Shown here: positions 50,295 through 58,452 of the stretch, piece by piece
Position numbering within the stretch: position 1 is the stretch's first letter
Layout of the letters: every line of letters begins with the position of its first letter
Assembly: GCF_030518795.1 (NCBI RefSeq)
Contig: NZ_CP130427.1
Span: 6,448,001 to 6,512,000, forward strand
Direction: 5' to 3'
Length of the DNA: 64,000 nt
Source: Micromonospora sp. NBRC 110009
Lineage (GTDB): Bacteria; Actinomycetota; Actinomycetes; Mycobacteriales; Micromonosporaceae
The notes under the pieces: model-generated
What the model saw: the letters and a program-made list of their open reading frames with translations, nothing else
What the model was told of the DNA's origin: nothing
Database searches by the model: none
Program-made: the position numbers and the translations under genes

Positions 50295-51232
50295 CGCCGG
50301 GCTCCGAGCTTCGCCCGGAAGACGCCGCGCAGGTAGTCACGGTTGCGGGCCGACACGCTCAGCCCGTCACCGCCGTAGTGCTCCACGCTGATGGGGCCCT
50401 GGAAGCCCGCGTCGAGGGCGATCTCGATCGCGCGCCGGTAGCTGATCAGCCCGGACTCCGCGGGGGCGGGGACCGTGAAGTAGGCGCCGGTCGCCGGGTC
50501 ATGGTCGCGGTAGTAGTTCTTGACGTGCCAGTAGTTGGCGTACGGGAGGGTCTTCAGGTGCATCTGCTCCCAGTCGTCGATGGGCCGGTGCAGCCGGATG
50601 AGGTTGCCGATGTCGGGGTTCAGGCCGACGTTCGGCAGGTCGATGGCCTTGACGAGCGCGACGGCGTCCTCCGCCGTGCCCAATAGGGTGTCCTCGTACA
50701 TCTCGAGCGAAAGCTGGATACCGAGGCTTGCCGCATGCCGCCCGATGCGCGAGAAGCGCGCGACGGCAAGGTCGAAACTGGCCTCGTCCCGCTGCTGGTC
50801 GACGGCCCCGGGTTGGGTCCAGAACCACTCCGCGGCAAGCTGCTGCGCGGTCAGCGGCCGGTGCAGGCCCAGACTGACCACTCCGGTGCCGATGGCCGCC
50901 GCGGCCTCGACCGTACGCAGCGCGTAGTCGACATTGGCCTTGCCGTGCTCCGGGTCGAGGAGGCTGCGCCGGATGACCGAGATCGCGGTCACCCCTAGGT
51001 CCGCGTCCTTGAGCGTGCGGACCAGGTCCTCGCGCTGGCCATCCGTGAGGTCTCCCGGACGCAGCCAGGTGTCGGTGAGATCTACGTGATCGAACCCGCA
51101 GGCGGTGACCTCGCCGAAGACCCTGGCCCATTCGGCGGGGCCGGCGTCCTCGACGGGGATGCCCTCGCGAGTGCGTGCCGGGAACTGGATCAGGGCAGCG
51201 CCGATGGGCCACTGCTCTGCCGTCCAAACCAT
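50291..51232 (-). CDS. Sugar isomerase/epimerase-type TIM barrel (possible 3-oxo-isoapionate decarboxylase-like)
   Basis: A 313-aa xylose-isomerase-like barrel. It has IGAALIQFPARTREGIPVED, VDLTDTWLRPGDLTDGQRED, SLGLHRPLTAQQLAAEWFW, LSLEMYEDTLLGTAEDAVAL, VGLNPDIGNLIRLHRPIDDW and ISVEHYGGDGLSVSARNRDY. Metal ligands are Glu (SLEMYED), Asp/Asn (NPDIGN), His (YWHVKNYYRD) and Glu (SVEHYG). The text resembles the OiaC type, which turns 3-oxo-isoapionate into L-erythrulose; other substrates are possible. ATG 51232 is preferred over 51262 because GGAGA is close upstream. First gene of the operon. Confidence 0.75.
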   Translation of the reverse strand: MVWTAEQWPIGAALIQFPARTREGIPVEDAGPAEWARVFGEVTACGFDHVDLTDTWLRPGDLTDGQREDLVRTLKDADLGVTAISVIRRSLLDPEHGKANVDYALRTVEAAAAIGTGVVSLGLHRPLTAQQLAAEWFWTQPGAVDQQRDEASFDLAVARFSRIGRHAASLGIQLSLEMYEDTLLGTAEDAVALVKAIDLPNVGLNPDIGNLIRLHRPIDDWEQMHLKTLPYANYWHVKNYYRDHDPATGAYFTVPAPAESGLISYRRAIEIALDAGFQGPISVEHYGGDGLSVSARNRDYLRGVFRAKLGARR

Positions 51233-51292
51233 GCCTGTCTCCGATCGACGTTGCCATGTCATTGCCGGGCGGTTGCCTCATCGTTGCCCATA

Positions 51293-51306
51293 GATCCTGT
51301 AGGATC
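51293..51306. promoter_or_regulatory. GntR operator GATCCTGTAGGATC in divergent promoter
   Basis: A perfect 14-bp palindrome between the sugar-acid operon and its GntR regulator, with a further half-site GGTAGGATCT near 51340. It shares its core with the site before the PdxA-like gene (52145-52156). Confidence 0.75.
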
Positions 51307-51358
51307 CATGACTATGCGGGCCATGTCCAGAGGTGCGGACGGTAGGATCTCAACCACC

Positions 51359-52090
51359 ATGACAACGTCGATGACTTCCGATGGCGCCCCACTCGAGCCC
51401 GACCTCGGTCGGCCGGTCGAGCGACGCGCCCTGCGGGATGGCGTGTATGACGCGATCCTGGAACTTCTCCTCGCAGGCAGGGTCAAACCGGGCGCATCCC
51501 TGAGCATCGACGCCCTCGCCCGGCAGCTCGGCGTCTCCCCTACCCCGGTGCGGGAGGCGATGGTGCAGCTCGAGCACACGGGCCTGGTAACCCGGGCCGC
51601 GCTGAAGGGTTACCGGGTGGCCCCGCCGCTGTCGGCCGAGCGCATGTCCGAACTCGTCGACGCGCGCACCATCCTCGAGGTCGCCGCCGTGCACGGCGCC
51701 GTACCGATGTCGGACGCGGCGCTGCTGGAGCTGAAGGCCGCGCATTCGGACCACGTGCTCGCGGGCGACTACGTCAAGCGCATGCGGGCGAGAAACGACG
51801 AGCCGAGCTGGTCGGCCGTCCACCGGTACTACACCGCGGACTGGGCGTTCCACCGCGTGATCCTCAGCCACTGCGGAAACCAGTACCTGCTGCAGCTGGC
51901 CGAGTTCCTCTCGCCTCAGGTGCATCGACTGCGGCAGTTGCTCGGTCACGGCCTCACCGACGTGGACCAGGCTTTGGCCGAGCACGGCGACATCCTCGAC
52001 GCGATCGCCTCCGGCGACAACGAGCGCGCCGAGAACGCCATGCGGACGCACCTGCTGGCCGTGCGCGCCCGCTCGCTCGCCGAGAGCTGA
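51359..52090 (+). CDS. GntR/FadR-type regulator of sugar-acid locus
   Basis: A 243-aa regulator. N-terminal winged helix: YDAILELLLAGRVKPGASLS, IDALARQLGVSPTPVREAM, VQLEHTGLVTRAALKGYRV. C-terminal FCD domain: SELVDARTILEVAAVHGAVP, YYTADWAFHRVILSHCGNQY and the metal-type histidines near LAEHGDILDAIASGD. It should bind a pathway metabolite and release DNA. It is divergent from the operon and flanked by ATCCTRTAGGAT sites both here and before the PdxA-like gene. The first ATG that gives a family-like start is 51359; others upstream overlap the operator region. Confidence 0.9.
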   Translation: MTTSMTSDGAPLEPDLGRPVERRALRDGVYDAILELLLAGRVKPGASLSIDALARQLGVSPTPVREAMVQLEHTGLVTRAALKGYRVAPPLSAERMSELVDARTILEVAAVHGAVPMSDAALLELKAAHSDHVLAGDYVKRMRARNDEPSWSAVHRYYTADWAFHRVILSHCGNQYLLQLAEFLSPQVHRLRQLLGHGLTDVDQALAEHGDILDAIASGDNERAENAMRTHLLAVRARSLAES

Positions 52091-52120
52091 CCCGTAGCGG
52101 CCGGGAGCCGCGAAAGCTCC

Positions 52121-52156
52121 TTGACTCGACGAGTTGCCGAGTAGATCCTATAGGAA
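52121..52156 (+). promoter_or_regulatory. Promoter and GntR operator of PdxA-like gene
   Basis: TTGACT (52121-52126) is followed by the operator ATCCTATAGGAA (52145-52156), which differs from the divergent-site core by one central base and one end base. The operator lies where the RNA polymerase -10 region or start would be, so binding would repress. Confidence 0.7.
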
Positions 52157-52218
52157 ACAGGGCCCGGGGCGGTGCGCGTACCGGATCTCCCGGCCGGAAC
52201 GCCCAAGAGAGGAAGCAG

Positions 52219-53223
52219 ATGCGCAAGACCGTCTCCGAGGCCCCGCCGCGGGTCGCGCTCACGATGGGCGATCCGGCCGGCATCGGCCCCGAGCTCACCG
52301 TTCGGCTCCTGGCCACGCCCGAGAACCTGCACAAGGCCGAGGTGTACGTCCTGACCGACGCAGCCGAACTCAAGGCGGTCGCCGCCGAGGTCGGCGTCGA
52401 GGTGCCGCTGACCGACGCGCCGACTCCCGGTCACGCCGTCCTTGTCGGCAGCGATCTGTCCGGGCGTCCAGTGGAGCGCAGGACTGTCAGCAAGGCGGCG
52501 GGCGAACGGGTGATGGCCGACCTGCTCAAGGCACTTAACCTCTACCGGTCCGGCATGGTGGACGCGATCATGTTCACGCCGCTGAACAAGGGCTCGCTGC
52601 ATCTGGCCGGAATGCACGAGGAGGACGAGCTCCGCTGGTTCGCCAAGAACCTCGGCTTCGAGGGCACCACCTCCGAGTTGAACTTCATACCCGGACTTGT
52701 CACCTCCCGGGTGACCTCGCACATCCCGCTGAAGGACGTCGCCGCGCGGATCAACGCCGACTCGGTCCTCGCGGCCATCCGCCTCCTCGACGACGTGCTC
52801 AAGGCGTCTGGGATCGCGGCACCCCGCCTCGCTGTCTGCGCGCTCAACCCGCACGCCGGCGAGAACGGCCAGTTCGGCCGCGAGGAGATCGAGCACATCG
52901 CGCCCGGGGTGGCGGCGGCCCGGGCTCAGGGAATGGACGCGACCGGCCCCTATCCGTGCGACACCGTCTTCATCAAGGCCAGGAACGGTGACTTCGACGG
53001 CGTAATCACGATGTATCACGACCAGGGCCAGATCGCGATGAAGCTCATGGGCTTCGATCGGGGTGTGACCGTGCAGGGGGGCCTTCCCGTCCCGATCGCG
53101 ACCCCGGCGCACGGCACCGCGTTCGAGATCGTCGGCAAGGGCGTCGCCAACCTCGGTCCCAGCCAGCACGCCTACGACCTGGCCGTCGCTCTTGGACGGC
53201 GCAACCGGCAGAACCGCCGATAG
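52219..53223 (+). CDS. pdxA2: PdxA-like 4-phospho-hydroxyacid dehydrogenase
   Basis: A 334-aa metal-dependent dehydrogenase. Signatures: VALTMGDPAGIGPELTVRLL, FTPLNKGSLHLAGMHEEDEL, ALNPHAGENGQFGREEIEHI, VITMYHDQGQIAMKLMGFDR and TPAHGTAFEIVGKGVANLG. PdxA proper acts in vitamin B6 synthesis. PdxA2 relatives oxidise and decarboxylate 4-phospho-threonate or erythronate, giving dihydroxyacetone phosphate. Being next to the GntR gene and sharing its operator, a catabolic PdxA2-type role is likely. It is transcribed separately from the regulator (operator/promoter in between), though read-through is possible. Confidence 0.85.
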   Translation: MRKTVSEAPPRVALTMGDPAGIGPELTVRLLATPENLHKAEVYVLTDAAELKAVAAEVGVEVPLTDAPTPGHAVLVGSDLSGRPVERRTVSKAAGERVMADLLKALNLYRSGMVDAIMFTPLNKGSLHLAGMHEEDELRWFAKNLGFEGTTSELNFIPGLVTSRVTSHIPLKDVAARINADSVLAAIRLLDDVLKASGIAAPRLAVCALNPHAGENGQFGREEIEHIAPGVAAARAQGMDATGPYPCDTVFIKARNGDFDGVITMYHDQGQIAMKLMGFDRGVTVQGGLPVPIATPAHGTAFEIVGKGVANLGPSQHAYDLAVALGRRNRQNRR

Positions 53224-53262
53224 CGGGGCCGTACCGTCGACCGCCGTCGGCCAGCCCTCGGG

Positions 53263-53412
53263 ATGTCGTACCGCGGCGGTCTCGGCACCGCGAACCGGCT
53301 CGCCGTCTCGGTCTCTGGGCCGGCGCCACGCATGATCCCCGGCGTGGTCGATCGGGCGGTGCCGCTGGTGCGGCAGGCGGCCGAGGACCTGGCCGGCCAA
53401 CTCAGCTCCCCC
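53263..53412 (+). pseudogene. IclR-type regulator fragment (C-terminal)
   Basis: The frame reads YRGGLGTANRLAVSVSGPAP, then RMIPGVVDRAVPLVRQAAED, then LAGQL. Such LAVSVSGP.xRM...VxxAVPLVRxAA ends are characteristic of IclR-family effector domains. There is no start or HTH, so this is a leftover. It runs on into sequence opposite the gamma-carbonic-anhydrase-like gene. Moderate confidence. Confidence 0.4.
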
Positions 53413-53459
53413 GGGTCACCGGAGCGGATCGGGTCGCCGGCTGACCGCCCGGTAGGTCG

Positions 53460-53993
53460 TCAGAGCAGGGACGTCGCCACGGCGTGTGCCCGGGCCCGGT
53501 CGGCGTACCCCTCGGCGTTGCGCACGATGCTCGCCCGTTCCTCGGCGGAGAGGTCACGCCGCACCCGGGCGGGCATGCCGGCGACGAGCGAGCCGGGCGG
53601 AACCACCGTCCCTTCCAGCACCACCGCACCAGCGGCGACCAGCGACCCGGCGCCGATCCGCGCACCGTTGAGCACGATGGCTCCCATGCCGATCAGGACG
53701 TCGTCCTCGACCGTGCAGCCGTGCAGCACGGCGCGGTGCCCGGCGGAGACGCCGGTGCCGACGACCGTGGAAAAGCCCGGATCGGTATGCACGACGCAAC
53801 CGTCCTGGATGTTGCTGCCGGCGCCGATCGTGATCCCCTCGGTGTCGCCGCGCAGCACGCAGCCGTACCAGACGCTGGCACGGGGCGCCAGCCGCACGGC
53901 GCCGACGATGGTGGCGCCCGGCGCCACCCAGGCGTCGGAATCGATGTCCGGCGTGCGGTCGCCGAAGTCGACGACCAGCGCTCGGGTGCTCAC
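53460..53993 (-). CDS. Gamma-carbonic-anhydrase-like hexapeptide protein
   Basis: A 177-aa left-handed beta-helix protein. Hexapeptide turns include WVAPGATIVGAVRLAPRASV, VLRGDTEGITIGAGSNIQDG and MGAIVLNGARIGAGSLVAAG. Metal histidines are in CVVHTDPG and SAGHRAVLHGC (three His as in CamH/YrdA-type proteins). These may be carbonic anhydrases or acyl-CoA-related proteins (PaaY-like). In this position, co-expressed with a GntR repressor facing acyl-CoA genes, a PaaY-like role fits. GTG 53993 overlaps the GntR stop (GTGA). Confidence 0.8.
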   Translation of the reverse strand: MSTRALVVDFGDRTPDIDSDAWVAPGATIVGAVRLAPRASVWYGCVLRGDTEGITIGAGSNIQDGCVVHTDPGFSTVVGTGVSAGHRAVLHGCTVEDDVLIGMGAIVLNGARIGAGSLVAAGAVVLEGTVVPPGSLVAGMPARVRRDLSAEERASIVRNAEGYADRARAHAVATSLL

Positions 53994-54778
53994 GATCGGG
54001 GCGCCTCCAGTTCTGCCATGGTGTCGGAGCGGGTGCGTCCGAGCCGCGCCAGCCAAGCCTCCGCCTCAGGGGAGCGGCCACCGACCGAGTCGCCGAGGTC
54101 GAGGACGAAGGTGTGCTGCCCGTGGTCGGCGAGCAGGCGGAGGACCTCCTGCGGGTCCCCGTGTTCCAGGGTCTCCAGGATCGCGCGGTGCCGTTCGACG
54201 TTTCCCCACAGTCCCTCGCCCGCCACCCGGGCCCGCTGGTTCATGCCCATGCAGAGGCGCATCTGCAACGACAGGGAGCGATAGGAATCCTCGAGCCTGC
54301 GGTGCCCGGCCAACCCCACCACGGCCAGGTGGAAGTCGAACGCGCGATCGGTCACCGTCGCGGCGTCGCCGGCCCGGGCGGCCTCCTCCAGCTCGCGCAA
54401 CGCCGCCCGGCAGCGCTCGAGGCGGTCCGGCGACCGCACGGGCACGCCCAGCTCGACCGCCATCCGCTCGAGCCGGTCGCGCAGGGTGAAGATCTCGTAC
54501 ACATCGTGCAGGGTGATCGGAACGACGATCACCCCGCGCCGGGGCTGCTGCACCAGCAGACCCTCCTGCTCCAGCACCCGCAACGCCTCGCGCAACGGCG
54601 GGCGGGAGATGCCGAGCTGCTGGGTCAGCTGGTTCTCGACCACGCGGTCGCCGGGCCGCAACTCGCCGGCGAGGATCATCCTCCGGACGGCGTCCGCGGC
54701 GAGCAGCGACAGGCTCGGCGGAGGCGTGATCCGGCGCGGCGCGTCGTCCGGGCTCGTCGCGCTCGTCCTCTCCGGCAT
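53990..54778 (-). CDS. GntR/FadR-type regulator of CoA operon
   Basis: A 262-aa regulator with winged helix (RMILAGELRPGDRVVENQLT, QQLGISRPPLREALRVLEQE, GLLVQQPRRGVIVVPI) and FCD domain (YEIFTLRDRLERMAVELGVP; FDFHLAVVGLAGHRRLEDSY; ERHRAILETLEHGD). ATG 54778 has GAGGAG close upstream; the longer frame starts too near the operator. It is divergent from the CoA-transferase operon and overlaps the following gamma-carbonic-anhydrase-like gene. Likely autorepressor and repressor of the CoA operon. Confidence 0.85.
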   Translation of the reverse strand: MPERTSATSPDDAPRRITPPPSLSLLAADAVRRMILAGELRPGDRVVENQLTQQLGISRPPLREALRVLEQEGLLVQQPRRGVIVVPITLHDVYEIFTLRDRLERMAVELGVPVRSPDRLERCRAALRELEEAARAGDAATVTDRAFDFHLAVVGLAGHRRLEDSYRSLSLQMRLCMGMNQRARVAGEGLWGNVERHRAILETLEHGDPQEVLRLLADHGQHTFVLDLGDSVGGRSPEAEAWLARLGRTRSDTMAELEAPRS

Positions 54779-54806
54779 GGCGTACTCCTCGTCGCGTCGC
54801 GGAACA

Positions 54807-54823
54807 TTGTCTTCTGTAGACAA
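54807..54823. promoter_or_regulatory. GntR operator TTGTCT-N5-AGACAA
   Basis: A perfect 6-bp inverted repeat with a 5-bp centre (TCTGT), 29 bp before the GntR start and 85 bp before the CoA-transferase gene. The symmetry is of the kind bound by FadR-subfamily regulators (GT..AC core). It sits in the only divergent region of the locus. Confidence 0.7.
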
Positions 54824-54907
54824 GAGGCGACTCTACCGGTAACTTTCGGATCCGAACAGCCACTGCTCCCTCCCGACCAGGCATCCGCGCCGACCGGAGG
54901 TGGATGG

Positions 54908-56161
54908 ATGACCGCCCAACGCACCCCGCCGCTGACCGGAGTGACCGTGCTGGAACTCGGGTCGTTCATGGCGGCACCCTTTGCCGCCATGCAATTCGCC
55001 GACCTCGGCGCTGAGGTCATCAAGGTCGAGCACCCGGCCGGCGGGGATCCCGTCCGCCAGACCGGTCCGTTCCTCGGCACGGAGAGCTCGCCCTTCGTCC
55101 GCATCAACCGACACAAGCGCTCGGTCGCCCTCGACCTGAAGTCGCCGGATACGCGTCCGGCGTTCCTCCGGTTGGTCGAGCGGGCCGACGTGCTGATCGA
55201 GAACCTCCGTCCCGGCGCCATGCGCCGGCTCGGCCTCGGCTACCCGGAGCTGCGGGAGATCAACCCTCGCCTGGTGTACGCCTCGGCGTCGGGCTGGGGG
55301 CAGGACGGGCCGCTGGCGAACCTGCCGGGGCTGGACATCATGGCACAGGCGCGCAGCGGTCTGATGAGCATCACCGGCCATCCCGGCGGTCCACCGGCGA
55401 AGGTCGGCGTACCGATCTGCGACCTGGTCTGCGGCCTCTACCTCGCCCTCGCGGTCACCGCCGCGCTGCGGGAACGGGACCGCTCCGGCACGGGGCAGTA
55501 CATCGACGTCTCCCTGTTCGAGGCCGGCGCTTCCTTCGCCGTCTGGGAGGCGGGGAAGTACTTCGCGACCGGTGAGGTGGGCGGCCCGCTGGGCTCCGCG
55601 CACCAGAGCAACGCCCCCTACCAGGCGGTGCACAGCAGCGACGGCTACGTGACCGTCGGGGCCATCACCCCACGCAACTGGCAGGCCTTCTGCCATACCC
55701 TCGGGCTGACCCGCCTGCTCGAGGACCCCCGCTACGCCGACGCGTTCTCCCGGCTGCAGAACCGTGCGGAGTTGATCGAGACCATCGAGGCGGTGACGAG
55801 CACGCTGAGCACCGCGGAGATCGTCGAGCGGCTCAACCGGGCCGGGGTGCCGTGCGCACCGATCGCCGACTACGCCGAGGTGTTCACCGACGAGCACCTC
55901 ACCGCCCGCGGCTTCTTCTGGGACGCCCCGCACCCGACCCTCGGGCCGGTACGCCAACTCGGCTCGCCGATGCGGCTGTCCGAGACCCCGCTGCGGCGCG
56001 CCCACGCCGGACCCGTCCTCGGCGCCGACACCCGACAGGTGCTGCTGGCCGCCGGTTGCAGCGCGGCGGAGATCGATCACCTCGTCGCCTCCGGCGCCGC
56101 CCTGACCGAGGACGTCGGCGACCCGACCAGCCCCGCCGTGACCACGACGCCCGGGAGGTAG
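54908..56161 (+). CDS. CaiB/BaiF class III CoA-transferase
   Basis: A 417-aa family III CoA-transferase. N-terminal VTVLELGSFMAAPFAAMQFA and DLGAEVIKVEHPAGGDPVRQ are followed by NRHKRSVALDLKSP and ASGWGQDGPLANLPGLDIM, where Asp of GLDIM is the catalytic aspartate. LDIMAQARSGLMSITGHPGG and LFEAGASFAVWEAGKYFATG complete the signature. It moves CoA between an acyl-CoA and a free acid, producing the substrate for the enoyl-CoA hydratase downstream. GGAGG precedes ATG 54908. First gene of a three-gene operon. Confidence 0.9.
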   Translation: MTAQRTPPLTGVTVLELGSFMAAPFAAMQFADLGAEVIKVEHPAGGDPVRQTGPFLGTESSPFVRINRHKRSVALDLKSPDTRPAFLRLVERADVLIENLRPGAMRRLGLGYPELREINPRLVYASASGWGQDGPLANLPGLDIMAQARSGLMSITGHPGGPPAKVGVPICDLVCGLYLALAVTAALRERDRSGTGQYIDVSLFEAGASFAVWEAGKYFATGEVGGPLGSAHQSNAPYQAVHSSDGYVTVGAITPRNWQAFCHTLGLTRLLEDPRYADAFSRLQNRAELIETIEAVTSTLSTAEIVERLNRAGVPCAPIADYAEVFTDEHLTARGFFWDAPHPTLGPVRQLGSPMRLSETPLRRAHAGPVLGADTRQVLLAAGCSAAEIDHLVASGAALTEDVGDPTSPAVTTTPGR

Positions 56162-56164
56162 CCC

Positions 56165-56947
56165 GTGTCCTCGTCGCCCGGATCCCACGCCGAACTCCTC
56201 GTGCAACGGCAGGGCCCCGCCCTCACCGTGACCTTCAACCGTCCGCGCCAGCGCAACGCCATGACCTGGGCCATGTACGACGGCCTGTACCAGGCCTGCG
56301 AACGCGCCGACGCGGACGACGACGTGCGGGTGCTTGTCCTGCGCGGTGCCGGCGACGAGGCCTTCGTCGCCGGCACCGACATCGGACAGTTCGTCGACTT
56401 CACCGGCGGAGACGACGGGGTCGAGTACGAGAAGAAGATCACGCGGGTGCTGGACCGGCTCGAGAACGTCAACGTGCCGACGGTGGCGGCCATCCGCGGA
56501 TACTGCGTCGGCGCGGGCCTGGCGATCGCCTCCGTGTGTGACCTGCGACTGGCGACACCCGACGCGCGATTCGGCATCCCCATCGCCCGGACCCTGGGCA
56601 ACTGCCTGTCGATGCCCACCTATGCGCTGCTGCTGCACCACCTCGGACCGGCTCGTACCTTGGATCTGCTGCTCAACGCGACGTTCTACTCCGGCGAGGA
56701 AGCGCACGCCGCCGGTTTCGTGGCCGAATCCACCGACGAGATCGACGAGGCCGTCACCCAGACCGTCGACCGCCTGGCTGGGCACGCCCCACTCACCATG
56801 TGGGCGACCAAGGAGGCGATCCGACGGCTGCGCCGGGGCCGCGTCGACGGCGACGACATCGTCGCCCGGGTGTACGGCAGCGCCGACTTCCGCGCCGCCG
56901 TTGATGCCTTCACCACCAAGCAGACGACGACGTGGACCGGACGGTGA
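56165..56947 (+). CDS. Enoyl-CoA hydratase/isomerase family protein
   Basis: A 260-aa crotonase-fold protein. LTVTFNRPRQRNAMTWAMYD, VLVLRGAGDEAFVAGTDIGQ, AAIRGYCVGAGLAIASVCD and FGIPIARTLGNCLSMPTYAL show the oxyanion-hole and substrate elements (CoA-binding DIGQ). The usual catalytic Glu-pair positions are not clearly both present (ARFGIPIARTLGNCL), so the exact reaction (hydration, isomerisation or hydrolysis) is uncertain. GTG 56165 lies 3 bp after the CoA-transferase stop, and it overlaps the ligase start (GTGA). Confidence 0.85.
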   Translation: MSSSPGSHAELLVQRQGPALTVTFNRPRQRNAMTWAMYDGLYQACERADADDDVRVLVLRGAGDEAFVAGTDIGQFVDFTGGDDGVEYEKKITRVLDRLENVNVPTVAAIRGYCVGAGLAIASVCDLRLATPDARFGIPIARTLGNCLSMPTYALLLHHLGPARTLDLLLNATFYSGEEAHAAGFVAESTDEIDEAVTQTVDRLAGHAPLTMWATKEAIRRLRRGRVDGDDIVARVYGSADFRAAVDAFTTKQTTTWTGR

Positions 56948-58386
56948 CCGCGATGCGACCAGGAAGCGAAGAAGTACTGCTGCCGGCCCTGTCCGGGGCG
57001 TTCGGCGACGACGCCGAGGCGATCCGGGTCGGGGACCAGCGGGCATCCCGGGAGGCGGTGCTCGCCGCCGCCACTGCCCTGGCCGACCGCATAGCCGGCA
57101 GCGGCGCGGTCGCGGTGTGGGCCACCGCCAGCATGGAAACCGTGGTGGCCGTCGTGGCCGGTCTGCTCGCCGGTGTCCCCGTCGTACCGGTGCCACCGGA
57201 CTCCGGACCCACCGAGCGGGACTACGTGCTGCGTGACTCCGCCGCCACGCTGGTGCTCGTCCCCCCGACCAGTGCCGGCACCGCACCCCTGGCCGACGTG
57301 CCGGTCCCCGTCGCCACCGTCGACCTGACCGCCCGCTCGTCCAGCAGCCATCCGGAGCCCGCGCCGAAGAGCCCCGCGCTGATCCTCTACACCTCCGGTA
57401 CCACGGGCGCACCGAAGGGAGCGCTGATCCCCCGGCAGGCGATCGCCGCCGACCTGGACGCCCTCGCCGACGCCTGGTCGTGGACGCCCGACGACCTGCT
57501 GGTGCACGGCCTCCCCCTGTTCCACGTGCACGGCCTCGTACTCGGCGTGCTGGGCGCACTCCGGGTCGGATCGCGGCTGGCCCACACCGGCCGACCCAAG
57601 CCCGACGCGTACGCCGCCGCCCGCGGCAGCCTGTACTTCGGCGTGCCGACCGTGTGGTCACGGGTCTGCGCCGATCCGTCCTCGGCGCGAGCCCTGTCGT
57701 CGGCCCGGCTGCTGGTCTCCGGCAGCGCACCGCTACCGCTGCCCGTCTACGAGCGGCTCGCCGAACTCACCGGGCAACCTCCCGTCGAGCGGTACGGGAT
57801 GACCGAAACGCTGATCACCGTCAGCAGTCGCGCCGCCGGTGAGCGGCGGCCCGGGTTCGTCGGCACCCGGCTCGCCGGAGTGGAGAGCCGACTGGTCGGC
57901 GAGGACGGCAGCCCGGTCGGGCCCGACGGTGAGTCCCCGGGCGAGCTGCAGATCCGGGGGCCGATGATGTTCAGCGGGTATCTCAACCGGCCGGAGTCCA
58001 ACCGGGAGTCGTTCACCGCCGACGGCTGGTTCCGCACCGGCGACATCGCCACCATCGGTCCGGACGGATGGCACCGGATCATCGGACGCGCGTCAATCGA
58101 CATGATCAAGAGTGGCGGGTACCGGATCGGCGCGGGCGAGGTGGAGAACGCGCTGCTCGCCCACCCGGCGGTGCGGGAGGCCGCGGTGATCGGCGCGCCC
58201 CACCCCGACCTCGGGCAGCAGGTGGTCGCGTACGTGGTCGCCGACGCGGCCACCGAGGCGCAGCTCATCGAGTTCGTGGCCGCCCGGATCTCCGCGCACA
58301 AGCGGCCGCGGCAGATCCACCTCGTGGAACAGCTTCCCCGCAACGCGATGGGCAAGGTGCAGAAGAAGCTGCTCGCCGGCGGGTGA
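56944..58386 (+). CDS. Malonyl-CoA synthetase-like acyl-CoA ligase (MatB-like)
   Basis: A 480-aa ANL ligase. Motifs: ILYTSGTTGAPKGALIPRQA, LPLFHVHGLVLGVLGALRVG, RYGMTETLITVSSRAAGERR, FRTGDIATIGPDGWHRIIGR and the MatB-type hinge ASIDMIKSGGYRIGAGEVEN, with the final catalytic Lys in RNAMGKVQKKLL. MatB-type enzymes make malonyl-CoA or methylmalonyl-CoA from the free dicarboxylate. With the CoA-transferase and hydratase it probably handles a dicarboxylic or short branched acid. GTG 56944 is chosen for the GTGA overlap with the previous stop. Confidence 0.85.
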   Translation: MTAMRPGSEEVLLPALSGAFGDDAEAIRVGDQRASREAVLAAATALADRIAGSGAVAVWATASMETVVAVVAGLLAGVPVVPVPPDSGPTERDYVLRDSAATLVLVPPTSAGTAPLADVPVPVATVDLTARSSSSHPEPAPKSPALILYTSGTTGAPKGALIPRQAIAADLDALADAWSWTPDDLLVHGLPLFHVHGLVLGVLGALRVGSRLAHTGRPKPDAYAAARGSLYFGVPTVWSRVCADPSSARALSSARLLVSGSAPLPLPVYERLAELTGQPPVERYGMTETLITVSSRAAGERRPGFVGTRLAGVESRLVGEDGSPVGPDGESPGELQIRGPMMFSGYLNRPESNRESFTADGWFRTGDIATIGPDGWHRIIGRASIDMIKSGGYRIGAGEVENALLAHPAVREAAVIGAPHPDLGQQVVAYVVADAATEAQLIEFVAARISAHKRPRQIHLVEQLPRNAMGKVQKKLLAGG

Positions 58387-58452
58387 TCAGCCGGCCACCG
58401 TCACCTGTGAAGGTGGAGGCGGAGGTGAGTGTGCACTGTTACCGTCGGCGCT

